A stretch of DNA of 16,087 nt from JAIBAI01 sp044238875 (GCA_044238875.1 JBIICM010000039.1:1-16087); one strand, 5' to 3'; counted from the stretch's first letter, positions 1 through 8,082 are shown. Numbers and translations are program-made. Notes: generated by a model not told the origin, from the sequence alone.

Positions 1-2487
1 AAGGGTGAAAATGGTTCCATCGGCTCCCAGCGTTACGCCGGCGGCATTGGTGTTGGTAATAGTCATGTTGCCACCGGCGGGCGCTGTGGTGGATAAAGGA
101 GGCAACTCAACCCCGGTGGTACAGGCTGCGGTAGACACACCATAGGCAAGGTTAAATGTCATCAGATCCAGGTTATATGCCATCTGCAATGCAGGAGCTG
201 CCGCACTGGTAATTGAACCATTTGTTCTGCTAACATTGAGTGTGCTGGCTGTTCCGTTGCCAAGGGTCAGTGTGGAGCCATTGGTGGATGTTATTGTACC
301 GGCAGTGAGTGTGAGGGTGTTTACCAGCGCTAAACTTTGGTTGAGCACTACACCGGAAGCATTATTTACGATTAATCCGGGAAATACACCTGTTCCCGGG
401 TTGGTGGTTATTTGCATCCATCTTCCTGTTCCGGAAATTGTCTGCGCCACACTTGCATTCATATTTATTGTGGCAGCGGTATTACCTGCAGCCATGATAT
501 TGCCGTTGTTGACTATATTACCAGATCCAGCGTTTGTACTATTACCGATCACATTTAACGTAACAGCTCCGATCTGGAGGTAGCTGCCGCTGTTGACCGT
601 TAGTAGCCCCACGTTGATTCCTGCTGCTGAGATTGTGAAGCCGGCCGTTGCATTTGTATTACTCACCTCAAGTCGGCTAATCAACGAGCCGGTGTATGTT
701 CCGATTGCAGATAAGGTCTGGGCAGCCACCCCATTAAAACGTAATGTGGAGGTCAGCGCATTTGCTGTAAGGGTTCCGGTGTTGGAGTAGGCTCCAAACA
801 ATGATAATGTGAAACCGTTCAGGTTGAGTGTGCCGGTAGTTATGGTAAGGGCATTTACATTTGAATTGGCACCGAGAAGCACGCCTCCTACAACCGAATT
901 GTTGATGGTGAGGGTTCCATTTTGATAGAGCGCATAAGAGGAAGGGGGAAGTTCGGTACCTGTGGTAACGGATGCAGTTGAGTTTCCGTAGGTTAGATTA
1001 TAAGTAACATTGGCAAGATTGTAAGCCACCGTGAGCGTGCCGGCTATGGAACCATTGGTTCTGCTCACGGCCAGAGTCACAGCAGTTCCATTTCCCAAAG
1101 TGAGGGTTCTGGATGTGGTGCTTCCCAGAGTTCCGGCTGTAAGCGTAAGGCCGTTTTCCACAGTGAGGTTATTTTGAAAATCCACTGCAGGGGTTGCACC
1201 ACCTGTATTATTGACGGTAATGTTTCTGATGGCATTGGCGGTGAGGCCTATCCAGTTTCCGCTACCTGAGACCACCTGGGTTATACCGGCTGCGGTTCCA
1301 TTGAAGGTGATGCTGTTTGATGCTGACGAACTGGTATTGATGATGCCATTATTGGTTACATTTCCCCTGACACTCATGTTACAACCTCCGCTGCTGGAGC
1401 CGAAGTTCAGGGTACTGGATGCATCGCTCACAGAGAGGTTTCCTGTAATGTTTAAAACCTGAAGGGCGGTGGAAGAAGTGGGGATAAAGCTTCCGGAAGA
1501 GGAAACAGAGAGGTTTCCTGTAAGGTTGAGGGTGTTGATTGTAGCACCGGTGCTCTGAAGGAAAGTGCCGCCATTGATTGATAAGTTTCCAGAGATATTC
1601 ACAGTTGAGGCAACCGTAGTAAGAGAAAGATTACTCGAACCGGTATTGGTTACTGTAACAGTACCACTTATTGTGGTAGGTCCTGCGGGATAAGCCATGG
1701 ATACGGCGACAGTTTGGAGTGGGCAGTTCCAGGTGAAGTTGCCGAAAGCCTGAGCCAGACCGGTTGGTGCCGTGGCTGTTACACCTGTTACACTGCAGGT
1801 TGAAGTGGCATTCCATGTTGCGGTAGGAAGTGTACCCCCATCGCGGGCATGCGTATAATTGGATGCAGCATTGAATGTGGTGGTAATATTGGTGGAGGTC
1901 CAGGCACCGGCTGCGCCAAGCATTAATGTACCGGTAGTTGCTGATATGGTTGCCGTTACAGTCGCAGCAGAGCTGCTAAACGTGCCGTTGATCAGGTTAA
2001 AAGTTCCGGCTACGGTTATATTTTGGGAGGCAGTAGTTATTATAGACATGTTCAGGGCAGTTCCTGAAACGCCCAGCGCCAGTGTACTTCCACTGCCAAT
2101 ATTAATACATGTAGCAGCAGAGCCAATGTTGACACTCAGCGTGTTACCGGTTGTTGCTGCCAGCAGCGTAACATTTACGCTATTGGAGATTGTGATTGAT
2201 CGGATTGTCTGGGTTGGAATTGAATTAACCGAAATGGTGGTGTAAGCGCCCCCGTTACCATCAAAAACGATTATGTCTGTTGTTGCGGGGGTAGTACGTG
2301 CAGGACTCCAGTTGGCAGCTGTTGCCCATGATCCATTATCAGGCCCAATCCAGGTATAGGTGGTTTGCGCTATGCCTTCAAATGATGTGCTGATCAACAC
2401 CAAAACCATTAAAAATGACTTAAACCATCCGAATCTTACTGTGACAGTTTTATTTGAAAAATTGCGTGTGTGTAGTAATGTATTCAT
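1..2487 (-). CDS. Large repeat-containing secreted surface protein, N-terminal part (3' end outside window)
   Basis: One frame stays open on the minus strand from an ATG at 2487 to the window edge: 829 codons without a stop, so the protein is larger than seen. Residues about 19-40 form a hydrophobic signal-peptide core ending GIAQ-TTYTW, so export is expected. The mature start (TYTWIGPDNGSW…ANWSP, about 43-62) resembles the opening of many Bacteroidota cell-surface proteins. The rest is rich in Ser, Thr, Asn and Gly with short alternating beta-strand patterns, as in beta-helical adhesins. Three roughly 25-residue repeats begin VNISGN, LNLTGN and LNITGN (about 295, 320, 345). A larger module of 278 residues occurs twice: its LTLTAGT landmark is at 447 and again at 725, and both copies carry LTLGNGTA, VSRTNGSI and ELPP. 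Export by the type IX system is likely for such proteins, but its C-terminal sorting domain would lie outside the window. The function is unknown; adhesion is a guess. The ATG has no Shine-Dalgarno sequence. Confidence 0.85.
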   Translation of the reverse strand, partial: MNTLLHTRNFSNKTVTVRFGWFKSFLMVLVLISTSFEGIAQTTYTWIGPDNGSWATAANWSPARTTPATTDIIVFDGNGGAYTTISVNSIPTQTIRSITISNSVNVTLLAATTGNTLSVNIGSAATCINIGSGSTLALGVSGTALNMSIITTASQNITVAGTFNLINGTFSSSAATVTATISATTGTLMLGAAGAWTSTNITTTFNAASNYTHARDGGTLPTATWNATSTCSVTGVTATAPTGLAQAFGNFTWNCPLQTVAVSMAYPAGPTTISGTVTVTNTGSSNLSLTTVASTVNISGNLSINGGTFLQSTGATINTLNLTGNLSVSSSGSFIPTSSTALQVLNITGNLSVSDASSTLNFGSSSGGCNMSVRGNVTNNGIINTSSSASNSITFNGTAAGITQVVSGSGNWIGLTANAIRNITVNNTGGATPAVDFQNNLTVENGLTLTAGTLGSTTSRTLTLGNGTAVTLAVSRTNGSIAGTLTVAYNLANVTYNLTYGNSTASVTTGTELPPSSYALYQNGTLTINNSVVGGVLLGANSNVNALTITTGTLNLNGFTLSLFGAYSNTGTLTANALTSTLRFNGVAAQTLSAIGTYTGSLISRLEVSNTNATAGFTISAAGINVGLLTVNSGSYLQIGAVTLNVIGNSTNAGSGNIVNNGNIMAAGNTAATINMNASVAQTISGTGRWMQITTNPGTGVFPGLIVNNASGVVLNQSLALVNTLTLTAGTITSTNGSTLTLGNGTASTLNVSRTNGSITSAAAPALQMAYNLDLMTFNLAYGVSTAACTTGVELPPLSTTAPAGGNMTITNTNAAGVTLGADGTIFTL
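400..1305 (-). repeat. Tandem 278-residue (834-bp) protein module, first copy; second copy runs on to position 1
   Basis: Within the surface protein, landmarks recur 834 bases apart. NNG…ITQVVSGSGNW…ITVNNTGG in the first copy matches NNG…AQTISGTGRW…LIVNNASG in the second. LTLTAGT, LTLGNGTA, VSRTNGSI, AYNL, TTGxELPP and GVxLGA follow in the same order in both. The boundaries given are approximate because they come from eye alignment of the translation. The second copy is cut by the window edge, so more copies may follow. The DNA has diverged more than the protein, so this is an old duplication rather than a recent slippage product. Confidence 0.7.
1430..1523 (-). repeat. 25-residue repeat with a 19-base identical core in two copies
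   Basis: The 19-base plus-strand string ACAGAGAGGTTTCCTGTAA occurs at 1430-1448 and again at 1505-1523, 75 bases (25 codons) apart. On the coding strand both encode TGNLSV. A third, more diverged copy (SGNLSI) lies another 75 bases upstream in the gene, near 1590. In-phase spacing shows these are protein repeats, probably one turn or strand set each of a beta structure. Confidence 0.75.
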
Positions 2488-2609
2488 ACCAATGCGGTTA
2501 AAGGTTTGAAGAGAACGCTGAGATGGAAGTTGCTTGTTTGGCTGCTGAATCAGTTCTGCTAAACAACTTGATTTCAATATGCTTTCTCATTAAAGAGCCA
2601 TTGCCTGAG

Positions 2610-2627
2610 GATTAAAAAATTTTAATC
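2610..2627. repeat. AT-rich inverted repeat in the surface-protein leader
   Basis: GATTAAAA and TTTTAATC flank a two-base AA centre, giving 8-bp arms. It lies about 125 bases upstream of the surface-protein ATG, downstream of its candidate promoter. It could be a protein-binding dyad, or chance symmetry in AT-rich DNA. Confidence 0.4.
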
Positions 2628-2673
2628 TGTAGTTCATACAATTGATGTTTTGTAAGATTTGTTGGCTAATTAG

Positions 2674-2681
2674 CAAAGTTA
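2674..2681 (-). promoter_or_regulatory. Candidate Bacteroidota -7 box for the surface-protein gene
   Basis: Read on the minus strand this is TAACTTTG, an exact match to TAnnTTTG. No good TTTG is present 19-21 bases upstream, so only half of the promoter is supported. If used, the leader would be about 180 bases and would include the inverted repeat at 2610-2627. Confidence 0.4.
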
Positions 2682-2775
2682 AACTAAAATTACAAAGTGG
2701 TGTAAAATTATTAACAAATAAATGCTAAAAACATCAGAGTGGCCGACAGCACGCATGAAAATCCCATTTGATTAT

Positions 2776-2799
2776 GATATAGACAGGCCTGTTTATATC
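2776..2799. promoter_or_regulatory. 24-bp near-perfect dyad, possible operator upstream of dnaE
   Basis: The left half GATATAGACAGG and the right half CCTGTTTATATC are reverse complements at 11 of 12 positions, with no spacer. The single mismatch is a G opposite T. The central 10 bases, ACAGGCCTGT, are a perfect palindrome. The right half runs into the candidate -7 box at 2796-2803. A terminator is less likely, because the flanking genes diverge and no T-run follows. A dimeric repressor site is the simplest reading, with no regulator identified. Confidence 0.5.
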
Positions 2800-2803
2800 T
2801 TTG
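2796..2803 (+). promoter_or_regulatory. Candidate dnaE promoter -7 box (upstream option)
   Basis: TATCTTTG matches TAnnTTTG exactly. The -33 partner is weak: TTATG at 2772-2776 lies 19 bases upstream, while a true TTTG (2767-2770) is 25 bases away. It overlaps the 24-bp dyad. Use of this box would give a leader of about 70 bases. Confidence 0.35.
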
Positions 2804-2849
2804 GTTGAAAAATGGCATGAATCAATTAATTTCAACGTCGCTTTGGTAA

Positions 2850-2857
2850 TATTTTTG
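2850..2857 (+). promoter_or_regulatory. Candidate dnaE promoter -7 box (downstream option)
   Basis: TATTTTTG matches TAnnTTTG exactly and lies 25 bases before the dnaE ATG. This gives a short leader like those predicted for acpP and the prolyl isomerase. No TTTG is seen at the expected -33 distance. Which of the two boxes is used cannot be decided by reading. Confidence 0.35.
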
Positions 2858-2882
2858 AATTTCCCCAGCCAACAAAGCCTCA

Positions 2883-5800
2883 ATGCCTCAATTCTCTCAC
2901 CTTCATGTACATACGCAATTTTCGCTGCTCGATGGGGCTGCTGAAATAGGAAAACTATTCAAAAAAGCGGTTGATGATCAGATGCCGGCCCTGGCCATTA
3001 CCGATCATGGTAATATGTTTGGTGTTTTTTCGTTTGTTTCGGAGGCACTCAAACACAAAAATCAGGACGGCAGTCTGAAGGTGAAGCCGATTATTGGCTG
3101 CGAGTTTTACCTGGTAGAAGATCGTTTCAGGAAAAACTTCAATCGCGAAGAAAGGGATATCCGCTATCACCAGCTGTTGCTTGCAAAAAATGAAACGGGC
3201 TATAAAAATCTCGTTAAGTTATGCTCGCTGGGTTACCTTGAAGGGATCTATGGTAAGTACCCCCGGATCGACAAGAGCCTGATGCTGCAATACCATGAAG
3301 GGCTGATTGCCACAACCTGCTGTATTGGCGCCGAAGTGCCGAGAACTATTCTGAAAGAAGGCATTGAAGCAGGGGAGAAGGCATTCAAATGGTGGCTCGA
3401 TCTTTTTGGCGAAGACTATTACGTGGAATTGCAAAGACATGGTATGCCCGAACAGGATCAGGTGAACCAGGAGCTGCTGCGGCTGGCCGATAAATACGGT
3501 GTGAAGGTAATAGCCTCCAATGATTCACATTATGTGGATCAGCAGGACTGGAATGCGCACGACATCCTGCTCTGCATCAACACCGGCGAAAAGAAGAGCA
3601 CCCCCACCAACAAGGAATTCAGTGATGATGGTCCCGGCACCCGCGGCAAGCGCTTTGCCTTTTTCAACGATCAGTTTTATTTTAAGAAGCAGGCGGAAAT
3701 GGCGCGGCTGTTTGCTGACCTGCCCAAGGCGCTTGACAACACCAACGAAATTATTTCAAAAACCTTCGTTCCGAACCTGAAGCGCGATATTCTACTCCCC
3801 AATTTCCCGCTGCCTGAAGGTTTTAACGACCAGATGGCTTACCTGCGGCATCTGACCATGCAGGGAGCCGCCGACCGTTACGGGTCGCTCAGCGCCGAGG
3901 CCGAAGAGCGGCTTTCATTTGAGCTGGATGTGATTGAAAGGATGGGTTTTGCGGGCTACTTTCTGATTGTTTCCGATTTCATAAAAGCCGGTCGCGACCT
4001 GGGTGTTTTTATAGGGCCCGGTCGCGGTTCTGCAGCCGGTTCAGCCGTGGCCTACTGCATAGGCATCACCAATATTGATCCCATCAGATACGATCTGCTC
4101 TTTGAGCGTTTCCTAAATCCAGAAAGGGCCTCCATGCCCGATATTGATACCGATTTTGATGATGAGGGCCGTCAGCGCGTAATTGATTATGTGGTTGATA
4201 AATACGGCAGAAATCAGGTGGCGCAGATCATTACCTATGGTTCAATGGCAGCCCGTTCGAGCATTAAAGATGTTGCCCGGGTGCTTGATTTGCCGCTTGA
4301 TGAATCGAACAACCTTGCTAAACTGGTTCCTGAAAAACCGGGCATCAAACTCAACAGGCTGCTTACTGCTCCGATAGAGGGGGAAGATGGTTTGAAAGAA
4401 AAAGAGGGCCTCAATAGCGACGAACTGGAGACTACGAAAAAACTACGGTCAATTCTTGAAGATAAGGATACGCTGCATGCCCAGGTATTGCGGGAGGCAA
4501 TGATTCTGGAAGGCTCTGTTAGGAACACAGGCGTTCATGCCGCCGGGATTATCATCGCCCCCACCGATCTTACCGATCTTATCCCGGTGGCCACGGCCAA
4601 AGACTCTGACCTGATGGTTACCCAGTTCGAAGGCTCGGTGATCGAAGATGCCGGCGTAATCAAAATGGACTTTCTGGGTCTAAGAACCCTTACTATCATC
4701 CGCGATGCCCTGGAGCTGATCAACATCAATCATGGTGTGCAAATCAACATTGACCAGATTCCATTGGACGATCCGCTCACTTTTGCCCTGTATCAGAAAG
4801 CTGAAACAAATGCCACCTTTCAGTTTGAATCTGAAGGGATGAAGAAAAATCTAAGGGAGCTGAAACCTGATAAGTTTGAGGACCTGATTGCCATGAACGC
4901 CCTGTACCGTCCGGGTCCGATGGAATATATTCCGAATTATATCAGAAGGAAGCATGGCTTTGAAAGTGTAAGCTATGATCTTCCTGAAATGGAGGAATAC
5001 CTTAGTGAAACATACGGCATTACTGTGTATCAGGAGCAGGTGATGTTGCTTTCGCAGAAGTTGGCCGGTTTTACCAAGGGAGAGGCTGATAAGCTGCGCA
5101 AGGCCATGGGTAAAAAAGACCGCAAGACCCTCGATTACATGAAACCCAAATTCATTGAGGGAGCGACTGCCAGAGGTTTGAATGATAAAGTGCTTGAAAA
5201 GATCTGGACCGACTGGGAAGCATTTGCCTCTTATGCTTTCAACAAATCCCACTCCACCTGTTATGCTTATCTGGCATTTCAGACAGCCTACCTGAAGGCA
5301 CATTATCCTTCTGAATTCATGGCCTCCAACCTCACCAATAACCTGAGTTCCATGGATAAGATCACCTTTTTCATGGAGGAATGCAGGCGGATGGGCATTG
5401 AAGTGCTTGGACCCGACATTAATGAGTCGAGACTTAAATTTTCAGTCAATAAAAAAGGGCAAATCCGCTTTGGACTTGCTGCCATCAAAGGTGTTGGCGA
5501 GAATGCCGTGGAGAGCATTATCATTGAAAGAGAAAAGAACGGTCCGTTTGCTGATGTGTATGATTTTGTGAAGCGCATTAATCTCCGCAATGTGAACAGG
5601 AGGGCCATGGAAAGTCTGGTGATTGCCGGAGCTTTTGATGCCCTGCAGGGAAAAAACAGGGCGGCCTATTTTCACGCCGAACAGCCAGGTAAGCCCACCT
5701 TCATGGATGCGCTGATCAGGTTTGGCCAGCTGCACCAGGAGGGGAGGGGCAGTGCCGCCAATAGCCTCTTTGGTGATATGGCCGAAGAAATCAGCATACC

Positions 5801-6473
5801 CAATCCACCTTTTCCTGATGCAGAACCCTGGCATCAGCTTGAATTGCTGGAAAAAGAAAAAGATCTGGTTGGAATTTATCTGAGCGGGCACCCCCTTGAT
5901 GAATTCAGGCTGGAGATAACGGGTTGTGCTGAACTATCAAAAATCAATGACCCTGCATTTAATCAGAGCCGGACAGAGTTCAGGGTGGTTGGTATTGTTA
6001 CCTCCGTACTTCATAAAATGAATAAGTCAGGAAAACCTTTTGGGGTTTTCACGGTCGAAGATTTTACGGGTAATTATGAGTTCAGGCTGTTCTCGGAGCG
6101 TTACCTGCGGATGAAGCATTTGCTTGATAAGGGCAATTTGCTCTACTTGGACATAAAAATGGTCAAGGGGTTCAGAAATCCGGAAATGCTCGAACCGGAA
6201 ATAGCAGCTATGGGTTTGTTGGCTGATTTAAAAGATAAATACACCCAAATGACCATTAACATCAGGGAAGATAACCTTTCAGGCGATCTGGTGGAAAAGC
6301 TGTTTCAAACGTTATCTGAAAATCCGGGTCGTTGCCGTATCAAGGTCAATCTGCATTCACCGAATGAAATGCTCAATGTGAGTCTGGTTTCATCAGGTTT
6401 TAAGGTGGGTGTTTCGTATGAATTAATTAACCGGATTGAGCAACTCTTCGGTAGTAAGGTGATCCTGAATTAG
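2883..6473 (+). CDS. dnaE: DNA polymerase III subunit alpha (replicative polymerase)
   Basis: This 1196-residue protein is the catalytic subunit that copies the chromosome, a usual length for Bacteroidota DnaE. The N-terminal PHP domain (about 4-220) keeps likely metal ligands: H8 and H10 in HLHVH, D17, H42 in TDHGN, E74, H96, C146/C147, and D214 and H216 in NDSHY. The polymerase core carries GPGRGSAAGS (378-387), the catalytic pair D422 and D424 in PDIDTDF, and the third catalytic Asp D596 in KMDFLGL. Motifs RPGPM (676-680) and FNKSHS (786-791) belong to the palm/fingers region. A helix-hairpin-helix part (FGLAAIKGVGENAV, about 863-876) precedes a short ANSLF segment (959-963) that resembles a clamp-binding peptide without its first Gln. 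An OB-fold follows (about 1034-1110). The ATG start places PQFSHLHVHT correctly at the N-terminus. It stands alone, diverging from the surface-protein gene, with 113 bases before acpP. Confidence 0.98.
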   Translation: MPQFSHLHVHTQFSLLDGAAEIGKLFKKAVDDQMPALAITDHGNMFGVFSFVSEALKHKNQDGSLKVKPIIGCEFYLVEDRFRKNFNREERDIRYHQLLLAKNETGYKNLVKLCSLGYLEGIYGKYPRIDKSLMLQYHEGLIATTCCIGAEVPRTILKEGIEAGEKAFKWWLDLFGEDYYVELQRHGMPEQDQVNQELLRLADKYGVKVIASNDSHYVDQQDWNAHDILLCINTGEKKSTPTNKEFSDDGPGTRGKRFAFFNDQFYFKKQAEMARLFADLPKALDNTNEIISKTFVPNLKRDILLPNFPLPEGFNDQMAYLRHLTMQGAADRYGSLSAEAEERLSFELDVIERMGFAGYFLIVSDFIKAGRDLGVFIGPGRGSAAGSAVAYCIGITNIDPIRYDLLFERFLNPERASMPDIDTDFDDEGRQRVIDYVVDKYGRNQVAQIITYGSMAARSSIKDVARVLDLPLDESNNLAKLVPEKPGIKLNRLLTAPIEGEDGLKEKEGLNSDELETTKKLRSILEDKDTLHAQVLREAMILEGSVRNTGVHAAGIIIAPTDLTDLIPVATAKDSDLMVTQFEGSVIEDAGVIKMDFLGLRTLTIIRDALELININHGVQINIDQIPLDDPLTFALYQKAETNATFQFESEGMKKNLRELKPDKFEDLIAMNALYRPGPMEYIPNYIRRKHGFESVSYDLPEMEEYLSETYGITVYQEQVMLLSQKLAGFTKGEADKLRKAMGKKDRKTLDYMKPKFIEGATARGLNDKVLEKIWTDWEAFASYAFNKSHSTCYAYLAFQTAYLKAHYPSEFMASNLTNNLSSMDKITFFMEECRRMGIEVLGPDINESRLKFSVNKKGQIRFGLAAIKGVGENAVESIIIEREKNGPFADVYDFVKRINLRNVNRRAMESLVIAGAFDALQGKNRAAYFHAEQPGKPTFMDALIRFGQLHQEGRGSAANSLFGDMAEEISIPNPPFPDAEPWHQLELLEKEKDLVGIYLSGHPLDEFRLEITGCAELSKINDPAFNQSRTEFRVVGIVTSVLHKMNKSGKPFGVFTVEDFTGNYEFRLFSERYLRMKHLLDKGNLLYLDIKMVKGFRNPEMLEPEIAAMGLLADLKDKYTQMTINIREDNLSGDLVEKLFQTLSENPGRCRIKVNLHSPNEMLNVSLVSSGFKVGVSYELINRIEQLFGSKVILN

Positions 6474-6527
6474 GGCAGTATCTCCGGTTTACCGCTCTGC
6501 TCATGTCACAAGAAATGAAAAAAAGAT

Positions 6528-6558
6528 TTTGTTTGTATAGGTCTAAATCTTTTCTTTG
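6528..6558 (+). promoter_or_regulatory. Bacteroidota-type promoter for the acpP operon
   Basis: TTTG at 6528-6531 and TTTCTTTG at 6551-6558 are separated by 19 bases. This fits the Bacteroidota -33/-7 promoter (TTTG, 19-21 bases, TAnnTTTG) except for one base, T instead of A at the second -7 position. It is followed by an A-rich leader of about 20-25 bases that runs directly into the acpP ATG, with no Shine-Dalgarno sequence. It is the best-spaced promoter in the window. The 113-base gap after dnaE shows no T-tailed terminator hairpin, so some read-through from dnaE is possible. Confidence 0.6.
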
Positions 6559-6586
6559 CACCCACTTTTAAAAAAAATAGAAAAAA

Positions 6587-6823
6587 ATGTCTGACATTTC
6601 TTCCCGCGTTAAAGCGATCATCGTTGACAAGCTTGGTGTTGATGAAAGCGAAGTTACACCAGAAGCTTCTTTTACCAATGATTTGGGAGCTGACTCACTC
6701 GACACTGTTGAATTGATCATGGAATTTGAAAAAGAGTTCAACATTGCCATCCCTGATGATCAGGCTGAGAACATCAGCACAGTGGGTGATGCAGTCTCTT
6801 ACATAGAGAAGAATTCCAAGTAA
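6587..6823 (+). CDS. acpP: Acyl carrier protein
   Basis: The 78-residue acidic protein has the standard ACP length. The phosphopantetheine arm attaches to S37 in the GADSLDTVEL motif (34-43). The Glu/Asp-rich helix II that follows (TVELIMEFEKEF) is the docking face for fatty-acid synthase enzymes. The protein carries growing acyl chains as thioesters in the cytoplasm. The ATG is preceded by a run of A residues. It heads the operon and is followed after 11 bases by fabF, whose enzyme uses acyl-ACP and malonyl-ACP as substrates; the acpP–fabF pairing is widespread in bacteria. Confidence 0.97.
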   Translation: MSDISSRVKAIIVDKLGVDESEVTPEASFTNDLGADSLDTVELIMEFEKEFNIAIPDDQAENISTVGDAVSYIEKNSK

Positions 6824-6834
6824 GTTTCTTTCCG

Positions 6835-8082
6835 TTGAGACGTGTTGTTGTAACAGGCCTGGGTGCGATAACCCCTTTGGGTAATTCTGCACCTGAATTC
6901 TGGGATGCCCTTATAGCCGGTAAAAGCGGTGCAGGTCCTATTACACGTTTTGATGCTTCAAAGTTTAAAACCAGATTTGCCTGCGAGGTCAAAAACTTCG
7001 ATCCGTTAACAGTAATTGAGAAAAAGGAGGTTAGAAGATTAGATCTCTACGCTCAGTATGCGCTGTATGCCAGTGATCAAGCTTACCGTGATGCAGGTTT
7101 GAACGAAGAAAACTTCGATCCTGACCGGTCAGGTGTTATCTGGGGTTCGGGCATTGGAGGTCTTGAAACTTTCTTTCATGAGGTAAAAAACTTCGCACTT
7201 GGCGATGGTACGCCGAGATTCAACCCTTTCTTCATTCCGAAAATGATTGCCGATATAGCCTCCGGCCATATCTCGATGCGTTTCGGATTCAGAGGTCCCA
7301 ATTTTACAACCGTTTCAGCCTGCGCCTCCAGCACCAATGCCATCATAGATTCGATGTTTTACATCCGCATGGGCAAGGCAGATATAATCATTACAGGAGG
7401 TTCTGAGGCGGCTGTGAATGAACCGGCCATGGGTGGTTTCAATGCCATGCATGCGCTTTCTGAAAGAAATGATTCACCCCAAACTGCTTCAAGACCTTTT
7501 GACGTGAACCGCGATGGTTTTGTGATGGGCGAAGGGGGAGGCGCACTTATACTTGAAGAGCTTGAGCACGCCCTCGCAAGAGGTGCAAAAATTTATGCGG
7601 AGGTTGTTGGCGGAGGCTGTTCGGCCGATGCCCATCATATTACGGCTCCTCACCCCGAAGGTTTAGGAGCACTTAACGTAATGAAGAGTGCGCTTGCAGA
7701 TGCCAACCTGGTACCTGAAGACATTGATTATATCAATGTTCACGGAACTTCTACTCCGCTGGGAGATATTGCGGAAACGAAAGCCATCCTGAGCGTATTT
7801 GGCGATCATGCCTATAAGCTTAACATCAGTTCTACCAAATCAATGACCGGTCACCTGCTTGGTGCCGCCGGTGCCATTGAAGCAATGGCTTCCCTGCTGG
7901 CAGTTAAAAATGATGTGGTGCCTCCTACTATAAACCTGGAGACACTGGATCCGGAACTGGATGCGAAGTTAGATTTCACTTTTCATACAGCCCGCAAAAG
8001 AACTGTCAGGGCAGCATTGAGCAACACGTTTGGTTTTGGTGGTCACAATGCTTCTGTAATTTTCCGGAAATACGAGCCTTGA
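6835..8082 (+). CDS. fabF: Beta-ketoacyl-ACP synthase II
   Basis: This 415-residue condensing enzyme extends acyl-ACP with malonyl-ACP in fatty-acid elongation. The Cys-His-His triad is visible: C163 in VSACASS, H303 in NVHGTSTPLGD and H340 in STKSMTGHLLGAAG, with the conserved K335 before the last. The C-terminal NTFGFGGHNASVIF motif is also present. The start is a TTG at 6835; it gives the family's standard opening MRRVVVTGLGAITPLG, and no ATG or GTG lies close upstream in frame. The codon follows the acpP stop by 11 bases, so translation is probably coupled to acpP. Length and motifs fit FabF rather than FabB or FabH. FabF and FabB are hard to separate on sequence alone, but the context favours FabF. 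Confidence 0.96.
   Translation: MRRVVVTGLGAITPLGNSAPEFWDALIAGKSGAGPITRFDASKFKTRFACEVKNFDPLTVIEKKEVRRLDLYAQYALYASDQAYRDAGLNEENFDPDRSGVIWGSGIGGLETFFHEVKNFALGDGTPRFNPFFIPKMIADIASGHISMRFGFRGPNFTTVSACASSTNAIIDSMFYIRMGKADIIITGGSEAAVNEPAMGGFNAMHALSERNDSPQTASRPFDVNRDGFVMGEGGGALILEELEHALARGAKIYAEVVGGGCSADAHHITAPHPEGLGALNVMKSALADANLVPEDIDYINVHGTSTPLGDIAETKAILSVFGDHAYKLNISSTKSMTGHLLGAAGAIEAMASLLAVKNDVVPPTINLETLDPELDAKLDFTFHTARKRTVRAALSNTFGFGGHNASVIFRKYEP

Larger units (their letters stand above)
2488..2882. other. Divergent intergenic region between the surface-protein gene and dnaE
   Basis: This 395-base AT-rich stretch has no convincing gene. It separates the leftward surface-protein gene from rightward dnaE. 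It holds one candidate -7 box facing left (2674-2681), two facing right (2796-2803 and 2850-2857), an 18-base AT-rich inverted repeat (2610-2627) in the predicted leader of the surface-protein mRNA, and a 24-base dyad (2776-2799). No tRNA-like or riboswitch-like fold was recognised. Confidence 0.7.

Noticed and set aside
236..2245. Several open frames of 65-128 codons on the plus strand inside the surface-protein gene
   Set aside because: They lie antisense to one long frame with a signal peptide and repeats. Their Val/Pro/Leu-rich translations are what the reverse of Thr/Asn/Gly-rich codons gives.
1..2487. CRISPR-like array suggested by spaced repeats
   Set aside because: The repeats are in-frame protein repeats with a period that is a multiple of three, imperfect copies and no unique spacers.
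4851..5891. Minus-strand frames of up to 150 codons inside dnaE
   Set aside because: They are antisense to well-conserved dnaE sequence and show no family motif or own promoter.
6474..6500. Hairpin after dnaE (GCAG/CTGC with inner CGGT/ACCG)
   Set aside because: The stems are only 4 bp each and no T-run follows, so a terminator cannot be supported.
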